Below the pieces are notes generated by a model. It had not been told where the DNA came from, did not search any database, and saw nothing but the letters and a program-made list of their open reading frames with translations. Below are positions 10,578 through 21,757 of a stretch of 64,000 nt of DNA, one piece after another; positions within the stretch are counted from its first letter, which is position 1; each line of letters starts with the position of its first letter. Both the position numbers and the translations under genes were made by a program. Source of the stretch: Symsagittifera roscoffensis (taxonomy: Eukaryota; Xenacoelomorpha; Acoela; Convolutidae); the NCBI RefSeq assembly GCF_963678635.1, contig NC_087071.1, positions 28,011,378 through 28,075,377 of the forward strand, written 5' to 3'.

Positions 10578-11234
10578 TCATCGTCGTCGCCTTCTTTGCC
10601 TTCGTTTCACAGCCATTGGATTTTCTATGCTTCTGAAGGCGTCATAAAAGTCCTTAGCAAGTTCGCGCACGCCATTTGCTGTGGGGTGAAGTCCATCTGC
10701 GCAAACATGCCTCCGATAGCTGAACTTTACAGTTTTAAAGAGCGGGATTTTATACCATGCCGTTAGATTTCTGTAGCATTTATTCACTCTCCTGATAAGA
10801 GAGCGTTCACCTTCCCGGCTAATAAGTGACATGACGCCAACTTCGAAATTGCAGTCAAGGAGTCTAAAAATAGCACTCTCCATCTCCTCGGCTACTTCAG
10901 TCGCTCCCAATGACTGGCGCCCTGAACGGTCAAACAGGTTGTTTGTTCCTCCCATTATGAGCACTGTTTGTACATCCAAGTTTTTCATATCATTGAGAAC
11001 CTGATCGCTACAAAGGGTTGAGAGAGTTCCACCAGGGCACGAAACTGTCACTGAATCTGGCAGAAAAATCCCATAAACTAGCGATGATCCCAAAACAGCA
11101 TATGTCACTCTCTTGATCTTATCAGAGCTCAATATTATCCGTCTTTTGGGGAGAAACCTGGTTTCAACATGAACATATCTTAGACGCAAGGTTTCGTTTA
11201 GCTTTTGAATTCCAACCTTTCTAGTTTCAGTCAT
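10578..11234 (-). CDS. SGNH/GDSL-type esterase ORF downstream of the RT
   Basis: An ATG at 11234 lies 11 nt after the RT stop and opens a 218-residue frame. It contains YAVLGSSLVYGIF (block I, GSS in place of GDS), MGGTNNLFDRSG (block III) and CADGLHPTANGVREL (block V, DxxH). These supply the Ser, Asn and Asp-His of an SGNH hydrolase. The C terminus is a basic tail of Arg residues. Esterases occur in CR1-group ORF1 proteins and may act at membranes; the role is unproven. The tight spacing to ORF2 suggests reinitiation. The frame is intact although the element is 5' truncated. Confidence 0.75.
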   Translation of the reverse strand: MTETRKVGIQKLNETLRLRYVHVETRFLPKRRIILSSDKIKRVTYAVLGSSLVYGIFLPDSVTVSCPGGTLSTLCSDQVLNDMKNLDVQTVLIMGGTNNLFDRSGRQSLGATEVAEEMESAIFRLLDCNFEVGVMSLISREGERSLIRRVNKCYRNLTAWYKIPLFKTVKFSYRRHVCADGLHPTANGVRELAKDFYDAFRSIENPMAVKRRQRRRRR

Positions 11235-11245
11235 TTTAGCAACCT

Positions 11246-13676
11246 TTAACTGAAACAAGTCTCATAGTAATACTGGTTAAACAAATACGTTTTCAACTGT
11301 TTACGAAATTCAGTTTCATTTGGTAGTTTAAGGTTACATGGTAAACTATTCCAATGGTGTGCGGCAGCAAATCTAAACGTCCTTTTTCCATAGTTCGTGT
11401 TAACCAGTGGTTTCTTAATGACCATGGTCCTTTCACTGAAACGGGAGGAACTTTTTTGTAGTGAAAAATATTTACTCAGATAAGACGGAACGATTTGAGG
11501 ATTGAAAATGCATTTGTGTACGATTGTCAAGACTTTAAAAATCACTCGAGATTTTATGGGCAACCAATGTAGATCATGTAGATAAGGAGTAATACTCGTT
11601 GACTTCTTCAAACCGAAAACAAATCTGCAGGCACTATTTTGGACTTTTTGCAACTTGTAGAGCAGATAATTTGGTAAGCTCGAGTACAAGCTATTGCAGT
11701 AGTCTAATCGACTTAAGACTAGCATTCTTGCCAACATATTTCTATTTTCAAAATCAAGGTAGAAACGTATGCTGTATAGTTTCCGGAGACTGTGGTAACT
11801 GGCGCCACACACGGAATCGATCTGTTTTTTCAATGACAAGGATCGGTCAATGAGGCAACCTAAAGACTTCACAGAGTTTTCTGTTGATTTCATCAGCTTA
11901 ACCGTTGAATTTCCAATGAGTATTGAACCGTTTGTTAGACCTTTTGACTTACTAGTGGCTAGGTTAATTACTTGGCTTTTTGATTCATTTAACATAAGCC
12001 CCATGGACGAAAACCAGTTCGAAATAATAACCAGAGATCTTTCTATTTCTGCTACTTCACTCTCATTTTTAATTTCACAGTATAAAGTAGTATCATCGGC
12101 ATACACTTGGTATGAAAATTTAGTTGAGCCAATAATATCGTTCAATGGTGTCAGGTAGATTGAGAACAGGAGGGGTCCCAGAAGAGAACCTTGAGGCACT
12201 CCAAATTCGAGTTCTTGAGAATTCGATAAAACATCATTGATAGCAACAATTTGAGTCCGATTCTCTAGATAGGAAAGAATTAGATCCACTGCATCATTCG
12301 TCATTCCAATCCGATTTTTCATGATCTTTCTCAATGTTTTATGATCAATGGTATCAAATGCAGCTGAAAGGTCAAGGGCTATCAAAAGGACCTGTCTGTT
12401 GTTGTCGAGACTAGTCAGTAGATCATCTGTAGTTTTTAGCAGAGCCGTTTCAGTTGAAAAATGCTTCCTGTAAGCAGATTGGTGTTCATCTAGAAGATTA
12501 TAGGAGCTAAGGTATTGATCGAGCTGTTTATATAAAATTCTTTCAAAAACTTTACTGATAAACATCAGATTCGTTATTGGTCTATAAGAATTTAAAACGT
12601 TTTGGTCAAGTTTGTGGTCTTTAAAGAGAGGAGTTATCACCGCTCTCTTGAGACACTTTGGAAATTTGGACTGATCGATGCAATTGTTTATCATAATGAT
12701 GGAATAATCTTTCCACGAGTGTGCGATTCTTTTCATATCTATAGTTTTCAGTATATCTTCTCGTGAGTTCGCGTTTGAAACCATTCTTACTGCTTCTTCT
12801 AGTTCATCTATAGTCACATATTGGAATTGGAAAGAAGAAACTGCAGTGAAAGCAAAGAGTGGCGGCGAGATTCCATTACTTTTCACATTTGCCACTAAAT
12901 TTCTAACCTTCTGAATGAAAAATTGGTTGAAGTTTTCAGCTAATTCATAATCACTGGAGTATATCAGTGGTAGAACGTTTTGTTGTTTTTCTCCAGCAAG
13001 GCGTTTCAATTCACGAAACTTGAGCGAATGGCTATTTGAAAGCTCAAAGCGCCTGGAAAAATATATCAATTTCTTCTCTCTAAACAGATCTTTACATTTC
13101 TTTAAATACTCCTTGAAAGCTGTTTCGTTTTCTAATCCAGGATTTACACGCATTACGCGTTCTAATTTTCTACGTTTTCGTTTTACGTCTGCTAACTCTT
13201 TATCGTAAAAATTACAAAATCGGTTTTTGACAACTTTGGTCTTAGTTGGCACATAATCAGTTTTCAGCAGCTGCAAAATTTCGATAAAATTCTCCGCCAT
13301 CTCGTTCGGGTCACTGGTGTTCAGATTCAAGATTAAATTCTGATCTATTTCCGTCTCTAAATGTTTCCAGTCTGTATTGTTCCAATCATAAATAGTCAAT
13401 CTGGTTTTATCCTTCCGTTGAATTGCGATTTCATAAGTGAACGTCAATAGATGGTGATCAGAGTATTCAACGTGCTCATTTCTAACGGGTGAGCACAATT
13501 CCGGGTTTGAACAAATTATGAGGTCTAGAATTTTCCCGTATTCGTGAGTTGCTTTCTTAACAATCTGTTCTAGGTTATATTCCAGTAGAATCGAACAAAA
13601 TGTATTGGATTTGGCACAACGTCTGTTTTCTAGATCCAAATTAAATGTTGTTAAGAAAGACGGTGTTCTTTTTTTA
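11246..13676 (-). CDS. CR1-like ORF2: endonuclease C-terminus plus reverse transcriptase
   Basis: The frame is open from about 13676 without an ATG and encodes roughly 800 residues. It begins at FNLDLENRR, matching the part just after the endonuclease GDFN motif, and continues through LDLIICSNPEL and SDHHLLTF (terminal His). The RT then follows with YRPITNLMFISKVFER, LDLSAAFDTIDHKTL, FGVPQGSLLGPLLFS and YADDTTLY, the catalytic YADD being at 12103-12092. The C-terminal LHWLPIKSRVIFK block matches the other CR1-like element. Coding is uninterrupted to TAA at 11248-11246. Only the 5' end is missing, so it cannot mobilise alone. Confidence 0.9.
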
Positions 13677-13679
13677 AGT

Positions 13680-14960
13680 CAGCTGCAGAAATTGTTTGCT
13701 TAAACTACTCAAATAATTGCTTTGCAAAACTACTCAGCTATCTTATCAGTTTTAGTTGTAAATCGTCGCTCATGATTAAAAGGTCTTCAAAATGATGTCC
13801 TTTTGAAATTTGGCGAGCCTTCCTTAATTTATTGGAAATTGCATGCAGAAAAAATCTGCTTGTTAGATTCGGGTATAAATTAAATATGATGAGTTATTTA
13901 TTTGCAAAACCAAAAAGAGTTAGTGTTGTTGTTTTTTTTAGCAGAAAAAAACATCATTTTAAAAGAAAAACTCGAAAATAGTGACGATTAATTAAGAGTC
14001 GAGGAGCAACGCAGTTCAGACTCTTACAATACTGGACAAAATTATACGCAAATATATGCTTTACTCTCTTAAATGCCTTCAGGATAATTTTTGGACACTA
14101 TTTACTTACAAAACCTTTTAGATTTTAAATTTACCTTTTACATTTTAAATGTTACCTATTAAATTTTACACCAAACCTGTTAGATAGACCGACTGCAATT
14201 GATCTAACTACCCTCTCTGAAAATCTCAATTTATAGTTTGAGATTTTTACTTGAGTTTTTCCTGGTCTAAAAATACCAGTTTTCTTCATTTGTAATATGT
14301 TTTTCCAACAGAAGTGAGTTGAGAAATTTCTGAACAATGTCACTCTGGATATTGAATTTTTCTTGTTCAAAATGTTTCGCATCGCATGGTCAAATGTTTT
14401 ACTCCCCTTTTTCGAAAAAGTGTTCACTTTTCAAGAAATTCGAATACAATCGATGTAATCTGTCATTTTCAGATCTGGAAAAATGAAGTAATTGCTTCGA
14501 GCTAAAAATTGAGACTATTAGAGGGTAGTTAAGATCATTTGCTGTCGTTGGATTTGGAAAAAAAAACATTCGTTTCTTTTGTTACAAAGAAGGCAAATTT
14601 CATTGTTGAATAGCAAAAGTATAAAGGTCACGATAAACGTGATCGACTTATAGCTTCGAATGTGGAGCTTAATATTCAGATTTCCCAGCGAAGAAAAAAC
14701 TTTTTGATTCAATTTCTCAAATTGAGTTACTTTTATCAAAAATTGTCAAGCATAATTTGTTCTAAAAATTAGAGTTTTTTTATTTTTGTCTTCGAAACTC
14801 ATTCATTTACTTTTTTCGAACTATCTGTGGCCATGTTTTATAGTTTTGCATATGGTAGCATGGAAAAGAAAACTTTAATTGGATTGCTATTCAAGTTCTT
14901 TTTTGGGTTTCACCAATTTTGGTCTTTAATTAAGGGGTTTTTATAAGGCACTGATTTTAG
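13680..14960. other. Gene-free stretch with a dispersed repeat; probable TTL intron
   Basis: No exon upstream of the tubulin-tyrosine ligase exon could be recognised here. A dispersed repeat at about 14580-14800 recurs at 20100-20169 plus 20567-20760 and partly at 33419-33620. Its landmarks are GGTCACGATAAACGTGATCG, CAGATTTCCCAGCGAAG and TCTCAAATTGAGTTA. Confidence 0.5.
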
Positions 14961-15653
14961 GCAACTTCTGGAGCAAAGGGCCAAGGAATACTCATATCGG
15001 AAGATTTCGAGGAAATTGTCAGTTTTGTAGAAACCAAGAAATCCAGTCACGTGGTGCAAAAATACATCGAAAACCCCTTGTTGTTGCCCAATGGGAGAAG
15101 AAAATTCGACATTCGATGCTGGGTTGTTCTGACAAATGAGTTTGAAGCTTTTTTCTACAAACCCGGGGTTGTGAGAACGTGCTCTGAATCGTACGATTTG
15201 ACCAATTTGTCAAATACATGCTCACATTTGAGTAATCATTGCTTACAAGAAGAGCTGTCTGAGAAGTTTGGAATGTATGAAACAAACAACGAAATGTTTT
15301 TCGACGAGTTCGAGACAATTTTGAATGAAGAATTTGATATTCAGTTGAAGACAGTAATTGAATCTTGTGAATCAATTGCAGCTAAATGTTTAGCTTGTAT
15401 AAAGGAGAAATGTAAAGTTGAACCGTTTGAAAAAATGCAACATTTCCAAGTGTTTGGTTTTGATTACATGTTGGACGAATCTGGAACTGTGTTTCTATTG
15501 GAAATTAACGGCGCACCCGCTTGTGCGCAACGATTAAAAGTTCAATTTGTGAAAGATCTGATTGCATTAGTAATCAATCCTTTCTTTGGTATCGAAAAGC
15601 GACATCAAGGCATGATTTCAAATTTCGATCATTTGGTGCTACCTAATTTTTGA
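14961..15653 (+). CDS. TTL: Tubulin-tyrosine ligase, terminal exon
   Basis: This terminal exon encodes the last 230 residues of tubulin-tyrosine ligase, which re-adds the C-terminal Tyr to detyrosinated alpha-tubulin using ATP. The acceptor is TGATTTTAG before GCA at 14961, and the exon opens in phase 0 with ATSGAKGQGILIS, part of the ATP-grasp nucleotide loop. It continues with VVQKYIENPLLL, RRKFDIRCWV, the SNHCLQEEL segment, FQVFGFDYMLD and FLLEINGAPACAQ. The last supplies the Mg-ligating Glu and Asn. The length matches the C-terminal half of animal TTL, and the short end without extra domains favours TTL over the longer TTLL proteins. Upstream exons were not found and may lie beyond the retrotransposons to the left. 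The next gene starts 0.3 kb downstream on the same strand. Confidence 0.93.
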   Translation, partial: ATSGAKGQGILISEDFEEIVSFVETKKSSHVVQKYIENPLLLPNGRRKFDIRCWVVLTNEFEAFFYKPGVVRTCSESYDLTNLSNTCSHLSNHCLQEELSEKFGMYETNNEMFFDEFETILNEEFDIQLKTVIESCESIAAKCLACIKEKCKVEPFEKMQHFQVFGFDYMLDESGTVFLLEINGAPACAQRLKVQFVKDLIALVINPFFGIEKRHQGMISNFDHLVLPNF

Positions 15654-15939
15654 AAAAAGTTTTTGTTAGTAAAAATTTTGGCGTATTGGAATTATATATT
15701 GTAAATTTGTAAGTATTTGAAATTTAATTTCGTTCAGTTAGTTTGCTTTCTTCATGATAGAATTAATCTGACATAAGTCTAATGCACGTTTTTTTTTTCA
15801 AAAAAAGTAGTTAAGTTTGCCCTTTTTTTTGAAATATTTTAATCGGTGTTTTGAACTCATTCGGTGCAGTTTTTTTTAACAACCGCGGACCAATTTTACA
15901 ACCGCAGATCGCAGCCAACGTTTTTTGATCTCATTTCAG

Positions 15940-18900
15940 GTGTGATGATGATGATGATAAGACTTGATGATCTGCTTGTTTTGTTTTCTGTCTCCCTCTT
16001 TCTTCTCTCCATCCCCCTCTCCCTCTGCGACTGTGAACTGAAGGGGGGCTCAACCGACGATGGAACAGGAACAGTGTACATCAGTGGGGATATGCATAAG
16101 TTGTTGGAGTCTGTGGCGACTGTGTCTATGACGACTGAGAGTAAAGAGTATACGTTGGATTTGTGTCCATCTGTGGCTGATAGTGTAAGGCCAAATTTAA
16201 CTTTTCAGGGTGGCCTATTCAGAGTTTTAAATATTTAAAGAATCACCATTCATCATTATCGTTGAGTTTTACACCATCTTCTGGTATTTGACGGTGAGTT
16301 TAAGAAAAATAAAAATGTTGACAACTCTTTAAAAACATGTATTAAATCAAAATTTATAAGTTTATTGAAGACTATTTCATCCCCAATCATTGTCTTATAA
16401 CCTTCTCATTGATCACAGAAAATTTTTTGACAAGTCAACGCTAAGAAAATACAGATATAGCTAGTTTAATTTGGATCATTTTATGCTGATACTGAGACAA
16501 ATCTACTCATAGAAAAATAAACTTTCATAAACATATACAAATTTTACGATAGTTAACTGGCATTATTGAAAAGAATAAAACGACGAGCAGAAAAAATACA
16601 GCAGTGAAAACTGAAGCAAATTAGAAAACTTTCAAGGAAAGGCAATTGCAATTTTTTTCTCTACGAAAAGCGAGTATTATAATCAGTTTCCAGAATTAGA
16701 TAATACGGAGCGCAAATTTAGATCAAATTTTGCTCTTGTGAACTGTCGGAAGATACAGCTAGTTTAAATTGGGATCATTTTTAAGCTGATTATTGCAGAA
16801 AAAGGTTAACGATAATCCATAATCACGTTTGAGTTGGTGCAAATTCTCAACCAGTTTAAGACAAGAAGTTCTTGCGTAGAAACACTCGGAACACTTTTGA
16901 GTATTGAGAAAAAGTGTATAAAGAGGCAATACAGTGCAAAGAAACCTCGGACATTTACGGAAAAAATAAAGCAATTCACAAATATTAACAAGAGTAGCTG
17001 TTTCATGTCATAGTAGCCCAAAATGTTCACACTATAAATTTTATTCAGTAAAAAAGCAAGAAGAAATTGAATCATTCAATTTTTTCTCAAGGTTTTTTCA
17101 CTTTTCTGGGCAGCGAGAACTGCCGAATTTAGTCTTTGATTAATTTAAATTAATGCTGAGTGAAAATAGTTGTTAATGACTCTTCCTTCTTACTCAAATG
17201 TTAAAACGTTTTGCGTCTTAAATAGCGTAGGAAAAACAACCCTAAGCCTGCTCCTTCCTCGCCCTATCCTCAACACGCTGCTGGGCTAAAAAAGTTACTT
17301 ATAATTGCTTGACTGAACTCGGCCTCAATCAAAACGGTCACAGCGACAGTATGTGGTTTATTTAGACAGCTGTAAAAGTCGTCACGAACGACAGCAAAGA
17401 AACTAAACTAGGAATTTCGAGCAAAGTGCAGTCTGCGTTCAAAGGATGCAATTGGGCACTAATCTCATTCGGATCAGACGAGAACTACACGGAGACCAGT
17501 TGCAAGGACCACCCGAGACGATCAGGTAATTTTTCATGTCATTATCGGGAATCTATTCGGATATCGGAATCTTGTACAGTAGTGGGTTCCTTCCCCGCAA
17601 TTTGGGTACCTAATTTTTCGCAAGAGTTTCCCAGGGTACAATTTTAAGACGGAAATTTCTGACCGACTAACTCTTAAAGTTTTATAAATGAACATTTATT
17701 TTCAAAAGGTTTCATTGTGTTTAGTCGTACATATCACATGTAACGCCTCACTGGAAACAGACAACAAATTGAGGCATGCACAAGACTTCAGCCACACGGG
17801 CGAGTGTTACTACTTGTTCGAAGTGGAATCGAAATCAGCCCAAGTTTGCCCAGACGTCAACGAACAGTCAACACCAACTAGTTCGGATTCCCCCAAAGAT
17901 GCAAGTGAACAAACTGACCCTAACAAGGGAAAGGAAGAAGAGTCCAAAGCAACTAATTCGGATGCAAAGCCAGAAGAAAGTGAGAAGAATTCTAGCTCGG
18001 ATGCACAAACAGGCGGAGCGGGGAATGGTAGAGATGGCCATTATTTAAAATGACTGACTACAGTGCTGATTTAAATTAACCGGACAAAACGCGTTAAACT
18101 TGAAATGTAAAACGCGTTTTTCTCAAGTTGGGTTAAGTTTAGGTGAAAACTTAAGAGGACAAAACTATCAAAAATTACGCCAAAAATACCCAGACGATCA
18201 CAGACATATTTATATCAAAGTGAGCCCCTTACGTAGCCCAACAAACTTTAAGAAGGGTATAATCTCCAAAATATTGTATAAGTTAATTTATTTTTGTTTG
18301 ATAGACAAAAAAGGTCATTTTTACTATGTAAAATACCAACTTTTTATTTAAAAACAATTTTTAAACAATATGCAATTTTTTTTGGAGAAAATACCCTTCT
18401 TAAAGTTTGTTGAGCTACGTAAGGGGCTCACTTTGGTATAATTATGTCTGTGATCGACCGGGTATTGTTGGCGTAAATTTTGATTAACTAAGAAAAGCCA
18501 AAATGACCCATTTTTGGGGTAAAATTTCGGACCCGAATTTCGCAAAACAAATTACACCATATTAATTCTGCTAAAATTCTAAGCAAGTTTTGTCTTCATA
18601 AGTTTTCACCTAAACTCAACCCAATTTGAGAAAAATGCGTTTTAAATTTCAAGTTTAACGCGTTTTGTCCGGTTAATTTAAATCAGCACTGTAGTGTACT
18701 GTTTTTGAAGTGAATCATAACAGATCTGAAAGAGCTTTTGAAATTGAAAGATTTTTTTTGTATGATTTGATAGACATTTTATCCTTTGAACTCAATAGTT
18801 GAATCATGTCTCAAAAGTTGGATTATTTTTGTCTTAAGCTCATTGACTTTTTGAAGCTGTCTGTTGGCTTCAATATTTTTAAATTAATCTAACTTTGATA

Positions 18901-20902
18901 TGATGTTGGGGTGTGCATGAGCAATGAACGAGGTCAATGTAATTGTTTTATTTGGTCATGATTTTCGTCAAAAACAATCCCGGAGATATAAATTAAATAC
19001 TCACTTCTCTTTTTGAAAAAATATAATCTGCTATGATAATAAGTCTATCAATGGCCATCTCTGTGAACAGAACTGGACGCACAAACTCAAGAACCTAGTT
19101 CAGGCGGCGGAGTTTCTTTCTTCACCGTCCTCTTCATAGTTCTCCTACTCGGCGTCTTCTTCTACTTCGCTATCGGCATTCTCTACAAGAGGATAGCCCT
19201 GGATGCAAGGGGGTGGGAGCAGTTGCCTAATTCAAATGTGTGGGTGGGGCTTGTGGATAAGTGTGTAGGTGTGCTTGATAGACTCAGATATGGAAGCAGC
19301 GCTGGACGATCTGACAGGTGATGATCTTTTTTAAAGCGGAGCTGTCCCACTATTTGGTGCTTTCTTACGCATGGACATTTCAATGGACAGTTACTGTCAT
19401 AACATCGTTTTTGGCAGGTTTTCTTCATAATTTCTGAGTGAAGCAGAATGCATTTTTTTTAAAATTAAAGATCGCGAAAAAAGCATATTTTCTGGGCGGA
19501 ATAACTATGCCAACACAAGCGTTATAAGAAAGGGAAGCTATAATACTTATATTTTTTATACGTTAAGACGGAAATTGATTACTACCATTTGAGATACATC
19601 GCACGGACCGAATGCGACAACTGGCAATAAAAGACATTATATTCACCACTGCAGTCGAGCTAACATGTTGCGAGCGTGCCAACATAGGGTAGGACTTAAG
19701 GATAAATAAGAGCCGGTTATCGGTGTATTTTTTTACGAGTTGTCTGTTGCATTTTACGAGTTGTCTGTTGCAAGTTGTCCCGTTACCCCCAAAGACATTC
19801 TTGATTAAACCTGTCTGAATTATTTTTTGCTACGCTTCGTATTTGGTTCTTAGTTTTCATTTAGTTTAAACTATCATATTGGCCACTTTGTGTCAAGGTT
19901 TTTTATTGGTGCGCAGGTATTTTTGACGTTTTTTTTGAATACTTTTTTTCCGAACGGCTTTTATTTCTTAACTTAAATCGAAGAGCGATCCAACTTTGTG
20001 CATTTTTTGACCGTGATAAGCTGTTTCTTTGGCCATGATATGCTTGAGTTGTTCGCCTGCTTGACCACCGTCTTGTTTATTAAGAGTCGAAGTTTAAGGC
20101 AACCTCCACTTATCAAACAGCAAAAGTCTAAAGGTCACGAAAAACTTGATCGACTTGTAGTTTCGAAAGCAGGTGCGGATCTAGGATTTTCTCGGGGGGG
20201 GGGGGGGGGGGGCGGGTTGCGGATGTTCAAAAACTTTCGAAATTTTTTTAGGTCGACCCGAATTGATTTTCCGAGCTCTCCCAAAGCACTAAAAAGACCC
20301 TGTTTTGGTAAAATTTTCTGCGTCGCAGGCAAAATTTTGAAAAACAGGCCAAAAAAGCCGTTTTTGGGCACTTTTTAGAAAATTTTGACCAATAAAAATT
20401 GTTTTTTTTTTTGGCGCGCGCTCCACCCTTAGAGTAAGTATATATTGGCACCGAAGGCGCCTGTAGAAAAGTTTTAGGGTCCGTCACCAAATATCGATAT
20501 CTCAAAATAGTACAAAGGAGGGTCCCTTTGGGTCGGCAGGGGGTCGAATCGGCCCCTGTTCGAAAGTGAATTATTTTTTCAGATTTGCCAGCGAAATTAA
20601 AATTTTACCTATTGATCGAGTTTTCTCAAATTGAGTTAATTATATCAAAAGAGTGTCAATCATACTTTGTTCTTGAAATTCAAAGAGCTGTAAAGCCATT
20701 TGTTTTTTACTTTGAAAATTTAAATTGTTTTTTTTTTTTTCAAAAAACGAGTATTTTTTTTCTGTTTCCCTGCGTTCATTGACTCTTCTCCAACTGTGCG
20801 TTGGCTATGTTCAGGTACTACAACAATATAGACACTGGAGCTCCTCCATTTGGGGAAGAGATGGGACCAGAATCGACCGACGACCATCTGTTGTCCATGT
20901 AG
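15940..20902 (+). CDS. M6PR: Cation-dependent mannose-6-phosphate receptor-like protein (five exons)
   Basis: Exons are 15940-16184 (ATG 15945), 17366-17525, 17725-18027, 19104-19317 and 20815-20902. All have AG/GT borders and matching phases 0, 1, 1, 2, giving 334 residues. Residues 1-28 form a signal peptide. The lumenal MRH domain keeps the family's six Cys, with FKGCNWALISFG, CKDHPRRS, VHITCN and ECYYLFEVE. An acidic Ser/Glu-rich spacer of about 55 residues, absent from vertebrate receptors, precedes the transmembrane helix (about 237-259). The tail has GWEQLPN and ends STDDHLLSM, the acidic dileucine signal that GGA adaptors bind at the trans-Golgi. The product should cycle between Golgi and endosomes, sorting lysosomal hydrolases. 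By ungapped alignment to mammalian CD-MPR, the sugar-contacting Arg (131) and Tyr (163) are kept, but Gln66 and Glu133 are not obvious. The first exon may be preceded by a 5' UTR exon, because TCATTTCAG just before it is a good acceptor. Confidence 0.92.
16185..17365 (+). other. M6PR-like intron 1
   Basis: The intron begins GTAAGG and ends TTATTTAG. It is AT-rich with no transposon end I could define and no ORF of note. Confidence 0.7.
18061..18691. mobile_element. Palindromic Tc1/mariner-type MITE in an M6PR-like intron
   Basis: The element starts CAGTGCTGATTTAAATTAAC and ends with the reverse complement of that sequence. It is flanked by TA on both sides (18059-18060 and 18692-18693), the target preference of Tc1/mariner transposons. 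The inverted arms are long: 18061-18265 pairs with about 18385-18691, including AGTGAGCCCCTTACGTAGCC and its inverse. No transposase is encoded, so it is a foldback MITE. It lies in the third intron of the M6PR-like gene. Related sequence recurs at 54120-54230 and 54808-55105. Confidence 0.8.
19318..20169. other. M6PR-like intron 4, left part
   Basis: No ORF of note. The direct repeat TTTTACGAGTTGTCTGTTGC occurs twice in tandem at about 19732-19771. From about 20100 the sequence belongs to the dispersed repeat also found at 14580-14800. Confidence 0.6.
20170..20558. mobile_element. hAT-type MITE with perfect 8-bp TSD
   Basis: It begins CAGGTGCGGATCTAGG, ends GGCCCCTG and is flanked by TTCGAAAG on both sides (20162-20169 and 20559-20566). 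CAGGGGCG-type ends and 8-bp duplications are hallmarks of hAT transposons. The interior holds a G run and the segment GGGTCGGCAGGGGGTCGAAT, shared with other copies at 21758-22053, 22334-22543, 30260-30540 and 34169-34292. There is no transposase frame. It interrupts an older dispersed repeat inside the M6PR-like intron. Confidence 0.85.
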
Positions 20903-21749
20903 AAAATAACACAATCGAGAGAAGTGGCGGAGCAGGATGAACGCACGGAGAGGTCACTTTTACAATCATTGATAGAATTGAACAGGAAAGAAAGTTGTTA
21001 CAAGAGTTTACTTTCATTGGTCAAGACTTAAAATATCAAACAACTATCCTATGATCTGTAATTCATCTATAGTAAAACAGCAGTGAAAATATTACGGCAA
21101 ATCATAAGTTTGCTGCAGTTACTATTTTGTCAAGTGGTAATGCGCCTTGAATTATAATTGTGAAAATTAGATGAGTAGTTTGCGTGGCAACCCTGAATAT
21201 TCAAAAGTTAAATTTTGAGGATACCTTTCATTAATATCATAAACTTATCGGTCCCAAGTCTTTCCCAGTTCCAGACTCTTTGAGGAGTATTGTTATTTTT
21301 GCAAATTGCGATTGGAAAAATGGTCATAGCGGCATGGGATTGGTTTCCATTATAGAAACTTTCGTTTTTAAGTCGGTCATTGTTAGACTGTAACTTAACG
21401 CATCTGTAAATTATCATTATTTTTGTATGAAACGGCGCTATGTACATACATCCATTCAAAAAAGTCATCGAAGTGTCACAAGAGCTCCATTGAGTTCGAA
21501 TAAACAATGTAAATAAATGCAAGTATATTTACTTCTAAATCTTTCATTTTTCTTTTGTATTTTTTGCTTCAATCAGTAATTGAAAATTTTTGTATCCGAT
21601 ATTTTGTATGTAATAGACTCTGACGAAGGCCAATATATTAATAGTAATTTTTAGTGTCGATGAACAATGTTCAGACACTTATTGAAATCGTCAAAGTTGT
21701 CATAGCCAGCAACCAGCGCAAAAGGGTCTTTCAAAGTTGACAAAATATG
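20903..21749. other. 3' flank of the M6PR-like gene, no gene seen
   Basis: This holds the probable 3' UTR and intergenic DNA. I see no further exon or RNA gene. Confidence 0.4.
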
Positions 21750-21757
21750 CAAAAGAT

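Larger units (their letters stand above)
10343..13676 (-). mobile_element. CR1-like non-LTR retrotransposon, 5' truncated, with esterase ORF
   Basis: On the minus strand the element runs from a 5' truncation at about 13676 inside the endonuclease, through a long RT frame (to 11246), then a separate SGNH-esterase frame (11234-10578). A 3' UTR follows, ending in the same ACACC/GGTGT stem seen at 830-856 and a GAT-repeat tail (10344-10368). 5' truncation is the usual product of incomplete reverse transcription. Esterase domains are known from CR1 ORF1 proteins; here the esterase lies 3' of the RT. Confidence 0.85.

Noticed and set aside
20135-20505. Pro- and Gly-rich short frames around 20.2 kb
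   Set aside because: They translate the homopolymer run and interior of a hAT-type MITE; there is no coding signal.
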